A stretch of DNA of 64,000 nt, taken from the NCBI GenBank assembly GCA_963804595.1, contig CAWDQZ010000005.1, positions 1 to 64,000 of the forward strand, given 5' to 3'. Positions within the stretch are counted from its first letter, which is position 1; the number at the start of each line of letters is the position of its first letter. The stretch is from DASUPK01 sp963804595. GTDB taxonomy: Bacteria > Actinomycetota > Thermoleophilia > Solirubrobacterales > 70-9. The notes beneath the pieces are model-generated. The model saw only the letters and a program-made list of their open reading frames with translations, was not told the DNA's origin and searched no databases. Below, piece after piece: positions 16,091-24,223 of the stretch. A program made the position numbers and the translations under genes.

Positions 16091-17533
16091 CTCCGCGCGC
16101 AGCCGGTCCGGCTCGATCACCGCGTCGACCACCAGCTCCGAGGCGAGGTGCAGGACGTCGATGTCCTCGGCGTACTCCTCGCGCTTCTCCCTCACGAACC
16201 GCTCCCGCTCCTCCGGATCCTCGATCTCCTGGATCTGGTTGAAGAACACCGCATTGATCGCCGCTTCGGGACCCATGACGGCGATCTGGGCCTGCGGGAA
16301 GGCCAGGCACGAGTCCGGCTCGAACGCCGGCCCGGCCATCGCGTAAAGGCCGGCCCCATAGGCCTTCCGGACGATCACCGAGATCTTCGGCACGGTTGCC
16401 TCGGAGACGGCGCTGATCATCTTCGCGCCGTGCCGGATGATCCCCTGGCGCTCGACCTCCTTGCCGATCATGAAGCCGGGCACATCGGCGAGGAAGAGCA
16501 GCGGCAGGTTGAAGGCGTTGCAGGTCATGATGAATCGCGCCGCCTTGTCGGCCGAGTCCACGAACAGCACGCCTCCCTTCACCTTCGGCTGGTTGGCGAC
16601 GATCCCGATCGCCCGCCCGTCGAGGCGCGCATAGCCGACGACCAGCTCCTTCGCCCAGCGATCGTGGACCTCCAGGAACGAATCGGCATCGACGACGGAG
16701 TCGATCAGGTCCCTGATCTCGAAGGGGTCCTTCTCGTTGTCGGGCACGATCTCCGACACCGGCCGGCTCGCGCCCGGATCCGAGGGCGGCGCGGGAGGCG
16801 GGTCCTCGCGCCAATTGGCGGGCATGTAGGAGAGGTAGCGGCGCGCGAGGTCGATCGCGTCCTCGTCGGTCTCCGTCAGGAAGTGGCCGACGCCGGAGAC
16901 CGAGGTGTGCATCCGCGCGCCACCCATCTCCTCGAGCGTGACCTTCTCGCCGATCACCATCTCGGCCATCCGCGGCGACCCCAGGTACATCGAGGCGTTG
17001 CCGTCCCGCATGATCACGACGTCGCAGAAGGCGGGGATGTAGGCACCGCCGGCGGCGCTCGGGCCGAACAGCAGGCAGACCTGCGGGACCTGCCCCGAGA
17101 GACGGACCTGTGTGTGGAAGATCCGGCCCGCACCGCGCCGGCCTGGGAACATCCGCACCTGGTCGGTGATCCGGGCGCCCGCGGAGTCGACGAGGTAGAC
17201 AATCGGCACCTGATGTGAGAGCGCCCGCTCCTGGATGCGCAGGATCTTCTCCACGGTCTTCGGCCCCCAGGAGCCGGCCTTCACGGCGGGGTCGTTGGCC
17301 ATCAGCGCGACCGGGCGGCCGCCGACTGTGCCCATTCCGGTGACCACGCCGTCGGCGCCGAGGCCCTCCTGCTCCCAATTGGCCAGCAGACCCTCCTCCG
17401 CGAGAGAGTCCTGATCGAGCAGCCGGGCTACGCGCTCGCGGACCGGCAGCTTCTGCTGCTCCGCGACCTTCTTCCTGTGCCGCTCGGGCCCGCCCTCCAG
17501 AGCCGCGTCGAGGGCCCCCCTGACGTCGCTCAC
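16013..17533 (-). CDS. Acyl-CoA carboxylase, carboxyltransferase (beta) subunit
   Basis: This 506-residue member of the propionyl/acetyl/methylcrotonyl-CoA carboxylase beta family transfers carboxyl from biotin to an acyl-CoA. Two crotonase-like halves are visible, with the oxyanion-type glycine pairs in GPSAAGGAYIPA (N-half) and RKAYGAGLYAM (C-half). LFLADVPGFMIGKEVE is a family hallmark. The sequence alone does not fix acyl-CoA specificity, and no biotin-carboxylase subunit adjoins. It is the last gene of a minus-strand operon after the hydroxybutyryl-CoA dehydrogenase and DivIVA-like genes (spacings of 27 and 31 bases), which suggests a role in short-chain acyl-CoA metabolism. Confidence 0.9.
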   Translation of the reverse strand: MSDVRGALDAALEGGPERHRKKVAEQQKLPVRERVARLLDQDSLAEEGLLANWEQEGLGADGVVTGMGTVGGRPVALMANDPAVKAGSWGPKTVEKILRIQERALSHQVPIVYLVDSAGARITDQVRMFPGRRGAGRIFHTQVRLSGQVPQVCLLFGPSAAGGAYIPAFCDVVIMRDGNASMYLGSPRMAEMVIGEKVTLEEMGGARMHTSVSGVGHFLTETDEDAIDLARRYLSYMPANWREDPPPAPPSDPGASRPVSEIVPDNEKDPFEIRDLIDSVVDADSFLEVHDRWAKELVVGYARLDGRAIGIVANQPKVKGGVLFVDSADKAARFIMTCNAFNLPLLFLADVPGFMIGKEVERQGIIRHGAKMISAVSEATVPKISVIVRKAYGAGLYAMAGPAFEPDSCLAFPQAQIAVMGPEAAINAVFFNQIQEIEDPEERERFVREKREEYAEDIDVLHLASELVVDAVIEPDRLRAELVRRYALSATKDRSFATRRNPITPA

Positions 17534-17564
17534 GGCAACCGGTGCAACGTTTCCGGACGTGGCA

Positions 17565-18374
17565 CTAGGTCCTCAGGTCCTGGTGCTCGGAGCGCGCCCC
17601 CTGGGGAGCGTCATGTTCCTCGGTGTCCTGCGACTCGAGGGGCATCTCCCGCTCGGTGGTGATCGAGTGCTCCTCCGTCTCCTGCGACGCGGGCGAGACC
17701 TGCGTCTCCTCCGACTCGGGCTCGGGCTCGATCTCGTCCGACTCAGGCTCGATCGGCATCTCGTCGGAATCCGCCACGATCTCCGTCTCCGCCATCCCAC
17801 TCCCCTCAGGCTCGACGAGCGGCTCCGGCATCCGGAGCTCCTCCGAGCGATGCTGCTCGGCGACGGCGGCCAGCGTCCGAGAGAGCTCCTCGGTGTCGGC
17901 GATCACGTCTTCACGCCGGCGGATCAGGTCCCCGACCAGCGCCTCCATGTCCTCCCGCTGCTGGTTGGCCTCTTCGACGATCCGGCGCGCCTGGGCCTGC
18001 GCCTGCTCAATCGCCTCCCGAGACTGCCTCTCGGCGGATGCTCGCGTCTCTGTCGCGTAGTTGTCCGCCTCGGCGCGGGCCTCGTTCGCCTGCAGGTTCG
18101 CGCTGTTGATCGTGCCGCGGGCCTCCTCCTCCGCCTCGGCGCGAATCTGTTGCGCGCTGTCCTCGGCCTGCGCGAGGATCGCCCCCGTCCGCTCTCCGAC
18201 CTTCTCCAGCTCCTTCTTGACGGCGTCGGAGCGAGACTCGTCGCCACCGCCGGTCGCGAGCCAATCAGCGAGACGGCCAAGGAACTTCTCGACCTCATGC
18301 TTGTCGTATCCCCTCCGCGAAGAGGGGAAGGTGGCGTTCCTGATTCGGTCGAGGCTGGTCTGGTCCACTCCCAT
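17565..18374 (-). CDS. DivIVA-domain coiled-coil protein
   Basis: The N-terminus (MGVDQTSLDRIRNATFPSSR, then GYDKHEVEKFLGRLADWL) is the DivIVA/Wag31 membrane-curvature-binding domain. A long, charged coiled coil rich in Ala, Glu and Arg follows (about 45-175), and then an acidic, repetitive, probably disordered tail (about 190-269). DivIVA-like proteins organise poles and septa. Its place between two acyl-CoA enzymes in one tight operon is unexpected. It may be a regulatory or scaffold paralogue and not the main polar-growth determinant, which normally sits beside division genes. Confidence 0.82.
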   Translation of the reverse strand: MGVDQTSLDRIRNATFPSSRRGYDKHEVEKFLGRLADWLATGGGDESRSDAVKKELEKVGERTGAILAQAEDSAQQIRAEAEEEARGTINSANLQANEARAEADNYATETRASAERQSREAIEQAQAQARRIVEEANQQREDMEALVGDLIRRREDVIADTEELSRTLAAVAEQHRSEELRMPEPLVEPEGSGMAETEIVADSDEMPIEPESDEIEPEPESEETQVSPASQETEEHSITTEREMPLESQDTEEHDAPQGARSEHQDLRT

Positions 18375-18401
18375 GCTCGAACCCTCCTTGAGCCGGCCTG
18401 G

Positions 18402-19286
18402 CTAGCTCCCGGAATCCACCGGGACGGGCTGATCGCCCGAGTAATCGTAAAACCCGCGGCCGGACTTCCGCCCGAAGTCGCCGGCGTCGACCTTCTGCCG
18501 CAGTGTCTCCGGCGCAGCGAAGCGCTCTTCGCCGTAGGCGCCGACCATCACGTCGGCGATCGCCGCCAGCGTATCGAGGCCGACGAAGTCCGCCAGCGTC
18601 AGGGGGCCCATTGGGTGGCTCGCGCCAGCCATCATCCCGGTGTCGATGTCCTCGATCGACCCGACACCCTGCTCGTGCGCGCGGATCGCGTCGAGCATGT
18701 AGGGGACGAGCAGCCGGTTGACGATGAACCCTCGATTGTCCCCGGCCGCGACCGTCGTCTTGCCGAGCTTCTCGCCAACCTCGAAGCCGAGGTCGACGGC
18801 CTCGTCGGTGGAGTTCTCAGCCCTCACCACCTCGAGCAGCGGCATCACCTGGGGCGGATTGAAGAAGTGCAGCCCGATCATCCGCTCGGGTCGGTTCGTC
18901 GCATCAGCCTGAGCCTCGACCGGGAGGGAGGACGTGTTGGTGGCGAAGAAGGCGTCGTTCTTGACGATCTCGTCGAGCTCGCGCCACATCTCGAGCTTGC
19001 TGTCAAGATCCTCTGTGATCGCCTCGATCACCAGGTCCGAGCCGGCGAGATCCGCGTAGTCGAGCGTCGGCGTGATCCGGCCGATCACGGCGTCCGCCTC
19101 GTGCTGCTCCATCCTGCCCTTGTCGACGGCGCGGGCGAGCTGCTTCTCGATCTTCCCCATGCCCTTGTCGAGGGCCTCCGGATCCTGCTCCCGCACGACG
19201 ACGTCCCACCCCGCCTGGGAGCAGATCTGAGAGATCCCGTGGCCCATGAGCCCGCAGCCCACGACGCCGACCTTGCTGATCGCCAT
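18402..19286 (-). CDS. 3-Hydroxybutyryl-CoA dehydrogenase
   Basis: This 294-residue short-form 3-hydroxyacyl-CoA dehydrogenase has a Rossmann GxGxxG (VGVVGCGLMGHGISQI, 6-21), the catalytic histidine in GLHFFNPP (about 140), RGFIVNRLLVPYM and HPMGPLTLADFVGLD. It interconverts 3-hydroxybutyryl-CoA and acetoacetyl-CoA, usually with NADP in PHB-type or ethylmalonyl-CoA-pathway contexts; cofactor choice is not proven here. It leads the operon with the DivIVA-like and carboxylase genes. The divergent neighbour is a sulfatase 139 bp away. Confidence 0.92.
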   Translation of the reverse strand: MAISKVGVVGCGLMGHGISQICSQAGWDVVVREQDPEALDKGMGKIEKQLARAVDKGRMEQHEADAVIGRITPTLDYADLAGSDLVIEAITEDLDSKLEMWRELDEIVKNDAFFATNTSSLPVEAQADATNRPERMIGLHFFNPPQVMPLLEVVRAENSTDEAVDLGFEVGEKLGKTTVAAGDNRGFIVNRLLVPYMLDAIRAHEQGVGSIEDIDTGMMAGASHPMGPLTLADFVGLDTLAAIADVMVGAYGEERFAAPETLRQKVDAGDFGRKSGRGFYDYSGDQPVPVDSGS

Positions 19287-19425
19287 ATTTCGCTCGCTCC
19301 TCGGTTGGTGAGAGGGCGCGCGTCAGCGCGACCCCTTTGCTTGAGACGAGCGTGAGGATACGTTCCTCTACCTTTCTCGGCTCCGCGGGCCGCAACCGGC
19401 AGGACGGTCCCGGGTTTCTGATCCG

Positions 19426-20958
19426 ATGCGTCTCGGGAGGCCACAAAGAGCAGCGTTCTCGCTTGCCGTGCTAGCCGCGGCCGTCCTTGCCTGGGCCGGC
19501 GCGGGGGCGCTCGGCACACCGTCGGCCGGGCCTGCTGAGGCAACCGCCTCTCCCGTGGCCGGCAGGGCGGCGACCTGCAACGCGAAGTGCCAGGCCGCGA
19601 ATGATCAACGCCGGCAGAGCAAGGCGGCGCTGCGCAGGAAGAACGCCCAGCAGAAGCGCCCGAACGTGATCCTGATCGACACCGACGACATGAACGTCAC
19701 GGACCTCTTCGTGATGCGCAACACGCTCGCCCTCCTCGGCGCTCACGGGACCACCTTCCGCAACAGCTACGTGTCGTACCCACTCTGCTGCCCGTCGCGT
19801 GCGACCCAGCTCACCGGCCAGTACGCCCACAACCACGGCGTGCTCACGGACCAGCGCTTCACCGACCTGGACAGCTCGAACACGCTCGCCGTCTGGCTCA
19901 AGCGCGCCAAGTACCGGACCGCGATGGTCGGCAAGTACCTGAACGGCTACGGGGTGGTCGACCCGCGACAGGTGCCGCCGGGGTGGAAGGAGTGGTTCGG
20001 CCTCACGGGCGGCACCGAGCAGAAGCGCTACGGGTTCAAGCTGAACGAGAACGGCAAAGTCCACAACTACCCGCGCAAACCCGCCAACTACATCGACTAT
20101 GTCCTCGGCAGCAAGGTCAACGGGCTGCTCAAGGAGTGGGCCCCAAGCCCGAAGCCCTTCTTCCTCTACTACAACCCGAACAACCCGCATGGGGAGAAGG
20201 GCACACCGGTCTGGTCGACGCGCGACCCCGAGCCCGCGCCTCAATACCTGGGCCGCTTCGGCGACATCCCGGCCCCGCACCCGCCGAACTTCGACGAACC
20301 CAACGTCTCGGACAAGCCCCAGCAGATCCGCGACATCCCGCGGCTCAGCGACCTGGACAGGGCCGACATCGACCGTCGCTACCGCGGCCGGCTGGAGAGC
20401 CTGCTCTCCGTCGACGATGAGATCAAGAAGATCGTCGGGCTGGTGCGCAAGTACGGCGACAAGCGCAAGACCTTCTTCATCTTCACCTCGGACAACGGGC
20501 TCGAGCTCGGCGCGCACCGGATCGAGTTCAAGGACTACCTCTACGAGGAGAGCGAGCGCGTTCCGCTGATCATCCGCGGACCGGGCGTGCCGCAGAACGT
20601 CACCCGGGACCAGCTGGTCGCCAACATCGATCTCGCTCCGACGATCGCGGGGATCACGAGGGCGAGGCCGGCACGGGTGATGGACGGAATCGACCTGCTG
20701 CCGTTGACGCAGGATCCGAACGTCGCCAACGATCGCACGCTCCTCTTTGAGAGCTTCGACATCGGCAGCTTCGGCGTGCGGCGCGGCCCGTGGTCGTACA
20801 ACATCTACTCGGACGGCGAGGACGAGCTCTACAACCTCCACGACGACCCCTACCAGTTGGACAGCCTGGCGGATGACCACGGGCTCGCCTCGCTCAAGTC
20901 CTCGCTGAAGGCCGAGCTCGAGCGGCTGCGCACCTGCTCCGGCGAGACCTGCCGCTAG
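19426..20958 (+). CDS. Secreted sulfatase, second paralogue
   Basis: This 510-residue sulfatase has an N-terminal signal/anchor segment (about 8-30) and a linker with a small CNAKC cysteine pair (51-55). NVILIDTDDMN (80-90) carries metal ligands. The formylglycine signature is CCPSR with C121, followed by TQLTGQYAHNHGV. TSDNGLELGAHR and DELYNLHDDPYQ also fit the family. It closely parallels the enzyme at 7318 in architecture, including a C-terminal CSGETCR pair comparable to CAGEACR there, so the two likely share descent. The substrate is unknown. Confidence 0.9.
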   Translation: MRLGRPQRAAFSLAVLAAAVLAWAGAGALGTPSAGPAEATASPVAGRAATCNAKCQAANDQRRQSKAALRRKNAQQKRPNVILIDTDDMNVTDLFVMRNTLALLGAHGTTFRNSYVSYPLCCPSRATQLTGQYAHNHGVLTDQRFTDLDSSNTLAVWLKRAKYRTAMVGKYLNGYGVVDPRQVPPGWKEWFGLTGGTEQKRYGFKLNENGKVHNYPRKPANYIDYVLGSKVNGLLKEWAPSPKPFFLYYNPNNPHGEKGTPVWSTRDPEPAPQYLGRFGDIPAPHPPNFDEPNVSDKPQQIRDIPRLSDLDRADIDRRYRGRLESLLSVDDEIKKIVGLVRKYGDKRKTFFIFTSDNGLELGAHRIEFKDYLYEESERVPLIIRGPGVPQNVTRDQLVANIDLAPTIAGITRARPARVMDGIDLLPLTQDPNVANDRTLLFESFDIGSFGVRRGPWSYNIYSDGEDELYNLHDDPYQLDSLADDHGLASLKSSLKAELERLRTCSGETCR

Positions 20959-21034
20959 CGGCCACCAGGCCGCACCATGAGTGACCAGCGAAGCCCGCAG
21001 CGGTTATGTGGGGCGGCCGCTTGTGGGCGCGACC

Positions 21035-21418
21035 TTATGGCGACGCCGAAGCCTCCTCCAGCTTCCTCTGCATCGCCTCGGCGAGCGCGTTGACGCCGCT
21101 CATCGGCCGCACGAACACCTCCATGCGCTCGATCCGCCCGTCCGAGTCGAAGTGGAGGAAGTCGATCCCGTCGAGCTCGCGGTCCCCGACTCGGGCGCTG
21201 AACGCCAGCGCGGCCGCGTCGCCGGTCTCCACCTGGTCGGTGTAGCGGAAGTCCTCGAAGACCTGCGAGACGGCACCGAGCAGCATCGCCACCGGGTCGC
21301 GGCCCTCGTAGGGCTTGAAGACCACCGGGCTGCGGAAGGTGACATGCTCGGCGAAGAGCTCGTCGATGGCGGAGAAGTCCTTTGCCTCCGCCGCTTGGCG
21401 GAATCGGTCGCTCTGCAT
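21035..21418 (-). CDS. SnoaL/NTF2-like protein, intact
   Basis: A cone-fold NTF2-superfamily protein of about 127 residues: MQSDRFRQAAEAKDFSAIDE, then LFAEHVTFRSPVVFKPYEGR, then EVFVRPMSGVNALAEAM at the end. The family includes isomerases, cyclases and ligand-binding proteins, and nothing here fixes a reaction. The ATG at 21418 is preferred because it falls ten bases after the HMG-CoA lyase stop at 21429, while the longer in-frame start would overlap it. It is the last gene of the SDR, thioesterase and lyase operon. Unlike the remnants at 1.9-6.5 kb, it is uninterrupted. Confidence 0.78.
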   Translation of the reverse strand: MQSDRFRQAAEAKDFSAIDELFAEHVTFRSPVVFKPYEGRDPVAMLLGAVSQVFEDFRYTDQVETGDAAALAFSARVGDRELDGIDFLHFDSDGRIERMEVFVRPMSGVNALAEAMQRKLEEASASP

Positions 21419-21428
21419 CACGGGCACC

Positions 21429-22349
21429 CTATCGGTGCCAGTCAATCGGCCCGGCTGTGAGCAGGTGCGCCCCCAGCGGGCGCCCGAGGACCTTCTGCAC
21501 TTCGGAGGAAACGGCGATCAGCTTCGCCAGGTCCACCCCGGTCCCGATCCCCATCTCCTCCAGCATCGAGACAAGGTCCTCGGTCGAGATGTTTCCCGTG
21601 GATCCCGGAGGGACCGGGCAGCCGCCAAGCTCTCCGAAGGAGCTCTCGAACGACTCGATCCCCTGCTCGAGCGCGGCGAGCACGTTGGCGAGTCCCTGGC
21701 CGCGGGTGTTGTGGAAGTGGGCGGTGAGCTCGGCGTCGGGAAGCCGGTCGCGGGCTCCCGCAAAGAACTCGCCGACCTGCCGTGGATTGGCCATTCCGGT
21801 GGTGTCCCCGAAGGCGATCTCCTCACAGCCGAAGCCGACGAGCTTCTCCGCCACCCCGAGGACGCGTTCGGCCGGGACCTCGCCCTCGTATGGGCAGCCG
21901 AAGCTGGTCGAGATCACGCCCTCGCAGCGAAGGCCGGCGTCGCTGGCCGCGCCGATCGTGCCCTCCAGCTCATCCAGCGAATCGTCGACCGAGCGGTTGA
22001 CGTTCTTGCGGTTGTGCGTCTCAGAGGCGGAGAGGAAGAAGTTCGCCTCCTGAAACCGATCCCGAAGCTGGAGCGCGTTTTCGAGACCCTTCCTGTTCGG
22101 TATCAGCACCGAGTAGGCCACGCCGTCGACGGGCTCGAACCGCGTCACCACCTCGGCGGCATCCGCGAGCTGCGGGATCACGTCGGGGCGGACGAACGAG
22201 GTGAGCTCGATCCGCCGGAGCCCCGTCTCGCCGAGTAGCCGGATCAGGCGGACCTTCTCCTCGGTCGGGATCACCTCGGGCTCGTTCTGGAACCCGTCGC
22301 GGGGGCCGACCTCGCGGATGCGAACGGATTTAGGCGGGGCCTCGACCAT
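21429..22349 (-). CDS. mvaB: Hydroxymethylglutaryl-CoA lyase
   Basis: This DRE-TIM metallolyase cleaves HMG-CoA to acetoacetate and acetyl-CoA in leucine catabolism. The catalytic GPRDGFQNE (15-23, with R17, D18 and Q21), the metal ligands HFHNTRGQG and the lid-cysteine motif GGCPVPPGSTGN are all present. The 306-residue length is typical. It forms a minus-strand operon with the upstream SDR and FlK-like thioesterase genes (25 bases from the thioesterase stop). Acetoacetate produced here could be re-activated by AacS encoded at 12935. Confidence 0.92.
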   Translation of the reverse strand: MVEAPPKSVRIREVGPRDGFQNEPEVIPTEEKVRLIRLLGETGLRRIELTSFVRPDVIPQLADAAEVVTRFEPVDGVAYSVLIPNRKGLENALQLRDRFQEANFFLSASETHNRKNVNRSVDDSLDELEGTIGAASDAGLRCEGVISTSFGCPYEGEVPAERVLGVAEKLVGFGCEEIAFGDTTGMANPRQVGEFFAGARDRLPDAELTAHFHNTRGQGLANVLAALEQGIESFESSFGELGGCPVPPGSTGNISTEDLVSMLEEMGIGTGVDLAKLIAVSSEVQKVLGRPLGAHLLTAGPIDWHR

Positions 22350-22374
22350 GGCTTCAGCCTAGCCCCGCGGTCGT

Positions 22375-22755
22375 CTAGCCCCCCTCGCCGGTGACCGAGC
22401 CGACCTCGATCACGCGACGCTCGTGAGTCCCGACCCCGATCGTCCGTTCGCCCTCCTTGACCTCGACGTCGAAGCGCAGCTTCCGGCCGTCGACGATCTC
22501 GTTGAGCCTCGCGTAGGTGGTGCAGGTCTGGCCCTCGGCCGCGGCGGCGACGTGCTTGACGCACACCTCGAAGCCGACCGTCGCCGTGCCCTCGCCGAGG
22601 TTCTCGAAGGCGAGCGCCGCGGCGTTGCCCTCGATCATGCCGATCATGCCCGGGGTCGAAAGCACGCTCGCCCCGATCGTGCCGCCGACGTCCGTCAGCA
22701 GCCGGCCCTCGACCACGAAGTCCGTGCTCCTCTCCATGCCGGCTTCGAGGGCCAT
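22375..22755 (-). CDS. Hotdog thioesterase, FlK-like
   Basis: A 126-residue single hotdog-fold protein. VKHVAAAAEGQTCTTYARLN, EIVDGRKLRFDVEVKEGERT and IGVGTHERRVIEV match the FlK-type thioesterase family, which hydrolyses small acyl-CoAs. The conserved His near the end (GTHER) is in place. The ATG at 22755 overlaps the stop of the upstream SDR by one base (TGATG), so the two are translationally coupled. A longer in-frame reading through the SDR is rejected. The substrate is unknown; the operon suggests short branched or hydroxy acyl-CoAs. Confidence 0.82.
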   Translation of the reverse strand: MALEAGMERSTDFVVEGRLLTDVGGTIGASVLSTPGMIGMIEGNAAALAFENLGEGTATVGFEVCVKHVAAAAEGQTCTTYARLNEIVDGRKLRFDVEVKEGERTIGVGTHERRVIEVGSVTGEGG

Positions 22756-23495
22756 CACCCCACCATCCCCATGCCACCGGAGACGCCAAGGCACTCGCCC
22801 GTCACATAAGAGGCGTCCTCGGAGGCGAGGAAAGCAACGGCCGCCGCCACCTCCTCGGGTTGGCCGAGGCGCCTGAGCTGCGTGCCGGCCTTCATGTTCT
22901 CGATGATCTTCTCGCCGATCTCGCCGAACTCCCGGGCCTGCATCAGCAACGGTGTCTCGATCGGGCCAGGCGCGATCGCGTTGGCGTTGACCTTGAAGCG
23001 GGCGTTCTCCCGCGCGATCACCTTGGTGAAACCGATCACCCCGGCCTTCGCGGCCGAGTAGACGGCCGATCCCTTCGAGCCGACGCGCCCCGCCTCCGAG
23101 GCGATGTTGACGATCCGGCCGTAGCCCGCCTCCTGCATCCCGGGGAGGGCAGCGAAGGTGCAGTTCAGGACGCCCTTCAGGTTCACCGCGATCACCTTCT
23201 CCCACTGCTCCGGCGTCGTCTCCTGAAAGAACCCGAACTCGTCCGTGCCCGCGTTGTTGACCAGGATGTCGAGCGGCTCGCCGGCGCTGTCGACGGCCGC
23301 CTGCGCCGAGCCGAGGTCCGTGACGTCGAGCTCGATCGGCAGGCCCGAGATCTCGCCCGCCACCTCGGTTGCGCCCTCGAGATTGAGGTCGCCGATCGTG
23401 ACGTCGGCTCCCTCGGCCGCGAGGCGGCGCGCAATCGCGGCGCCGATGCCGCTGGCGCCGCCGGTGACCAGAGCCTTTCTTCCCTCGAACCTCAC
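22755..23495 (-). CDS. Short-chain dehydrogenase/reductase (FabG-like)
   Basis: A classical SDR of 246 residues: cofactor motif TGGASGIG (about 10-17), NNAG (about 80), the catalytic Ser in NIASEAGRVGSKG, and the YSAAKAG Tyr-Lys pair, ending in the usual SGGMGMVG. It is probably an oxidoreductase of a 3-hydroxyacyl-CoA or secondary alcohol. The GTG at 23495 directly precedes the conserved RFEGRKALVTGG. It is the first gene of the thioesterase, HMG-CoA lyase and SnoaL operon and is divergent from npdG, with 44 bp between the starts. Confidence 0.88.
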   Translation of the reverse strand: MRFEGRKALVTGGASGIGAAIARRLAAEGADVTIGDLNLEGATEVAGEISGLPIELDVTDLGSAQAAVDSAGEPLDILVNNAGTDEFGFFQETTPEQWEKVIAVNLKGVLNCTFAALPGMQEAGYGRIVNIASEAGRVGSKGSAVYSAAKAGVIGFTKVIARENARFKVNANAIAPGPIETPLLMQAREFGEIGEKIIENMKAGTQLRRLGQPEEVAAAVAFLASEDASYVTGECLGVSGGMGMVG

Positions 23496-23539
23496 GGCGC
23501 ACGGGAGCCTATTCGCGGCGCCGTGTAGCTTGCTCGCCG

Positions 23540-24223
23540 GTGGCAGACCCAATTCCGATCATCGGTGGAACCGGGGCGCTCGGCTACGGCCTCGCTCTGC
23601 GCTGGGCGCGCGCGGGCGAGGCGATCGTGATCGGTTCGCGGGAGGCGGGCCGAGCCGAGCAGGCGGCGGAGCGCATCCGAACCGAGGTCGAGGGCGCCGA
23701 GGTGGAGGGCGTGGACAACGCCGAGGCCGCCACCCGGGGGCCGGTCGTCTTCCTCACCGTGCCGTTCCGCGCTCAGTCGGAGACCCTGACGAACATGAAG
23801 GAGGCTCTCTCCGAGGGCCAGCTCGTCGTGGACTGCACCGTCCCGACGGCGGCCGCCGTGAGCGGCAAGGCTTCCAGGACCCTGGGCGTGTGGCAGGGAT
23901 CCGCCGCCCAGCAGGCGCAGGAGATGGTTCCCGAAGGGGTCACGGTGATCTCCGCCCTGCACACGGTGAACGCCAAGCGGCTCGCGGGGGACGATCCACT
24001 CGACGAGGACGTCCTGATCTGCGGCGACCGCAAGGTAGAGAAGGCCCGGGTGGCGCGGCTGATCGAGCGGATCGACGGCCTCCGCACGGTCAACGCCGGG
24101 GCGCTCGAGATGGCCCGGATCGTGGAGACGCTGGCGGTGATGCTGATCTCCGTCAACGTCCGCTACAAGGCCGCCGCCGGCATCGCGATCACCTATCTAC
24201 CCGACGGCGATCCCTGGACATGA
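23540..24223 (+). CDS. npdG: F420H2:NADP oxidoreductase (NADPH-dependent F420 reductase)
   Basis: This enzyme transfers hydride between NADPH and coenzyme F420. The N-terminal Rossmann loop GGTGALGYGLA (9-19), the SRE phosphate-binding residues (33-35) and the later VPFRAQSET, SALHTVNA and GALEMARIVETLAVMLISVN follow the NpdG pattern. The GTG start at 23540 gives 227 residues, a normal length. Its stop overlaps the start of cofD (ATGA), so the two are coupled. Having the reductase at the head of the F420 biosynthesis operon ties cofactor supply to its reduction. Confidence 0.9.
   Translation: MADPIPIIGGTGALGYGLALRWARAGEAIVIGSREAGRAEQAAERIRTEVEGAEVEGVDNAEAATRGPVVFLTVPFRAQSETLTNMKEALSEGQLVVDCTVPTAAAVSGKASRTLGVWQGSAAQQAQEMVPEGVTVISALHTVNAKRLAGDDPLDEDVLICGDRKVEKARVARLIERIDGLRTVNAGALEMARIVETLAVMLISVNVRYKAAAGIAITYLPDGDPWT

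Noticed and set aside
17559..19355. A plus-strand reading of 598 codons across the DivIVA-like and dehydrogenase genes
   Set aside because: It spans two real genes and their spacer in antisense and is leucine and arginine rich without domains.
20958..20973. Hairpin GCGGCC-ACCA-GGCCGC right after the second sulfatase stop as a terminator
   Set aside because: No T-tract follows and six-base GC palindromes are frequent in this composition; left unannotated.
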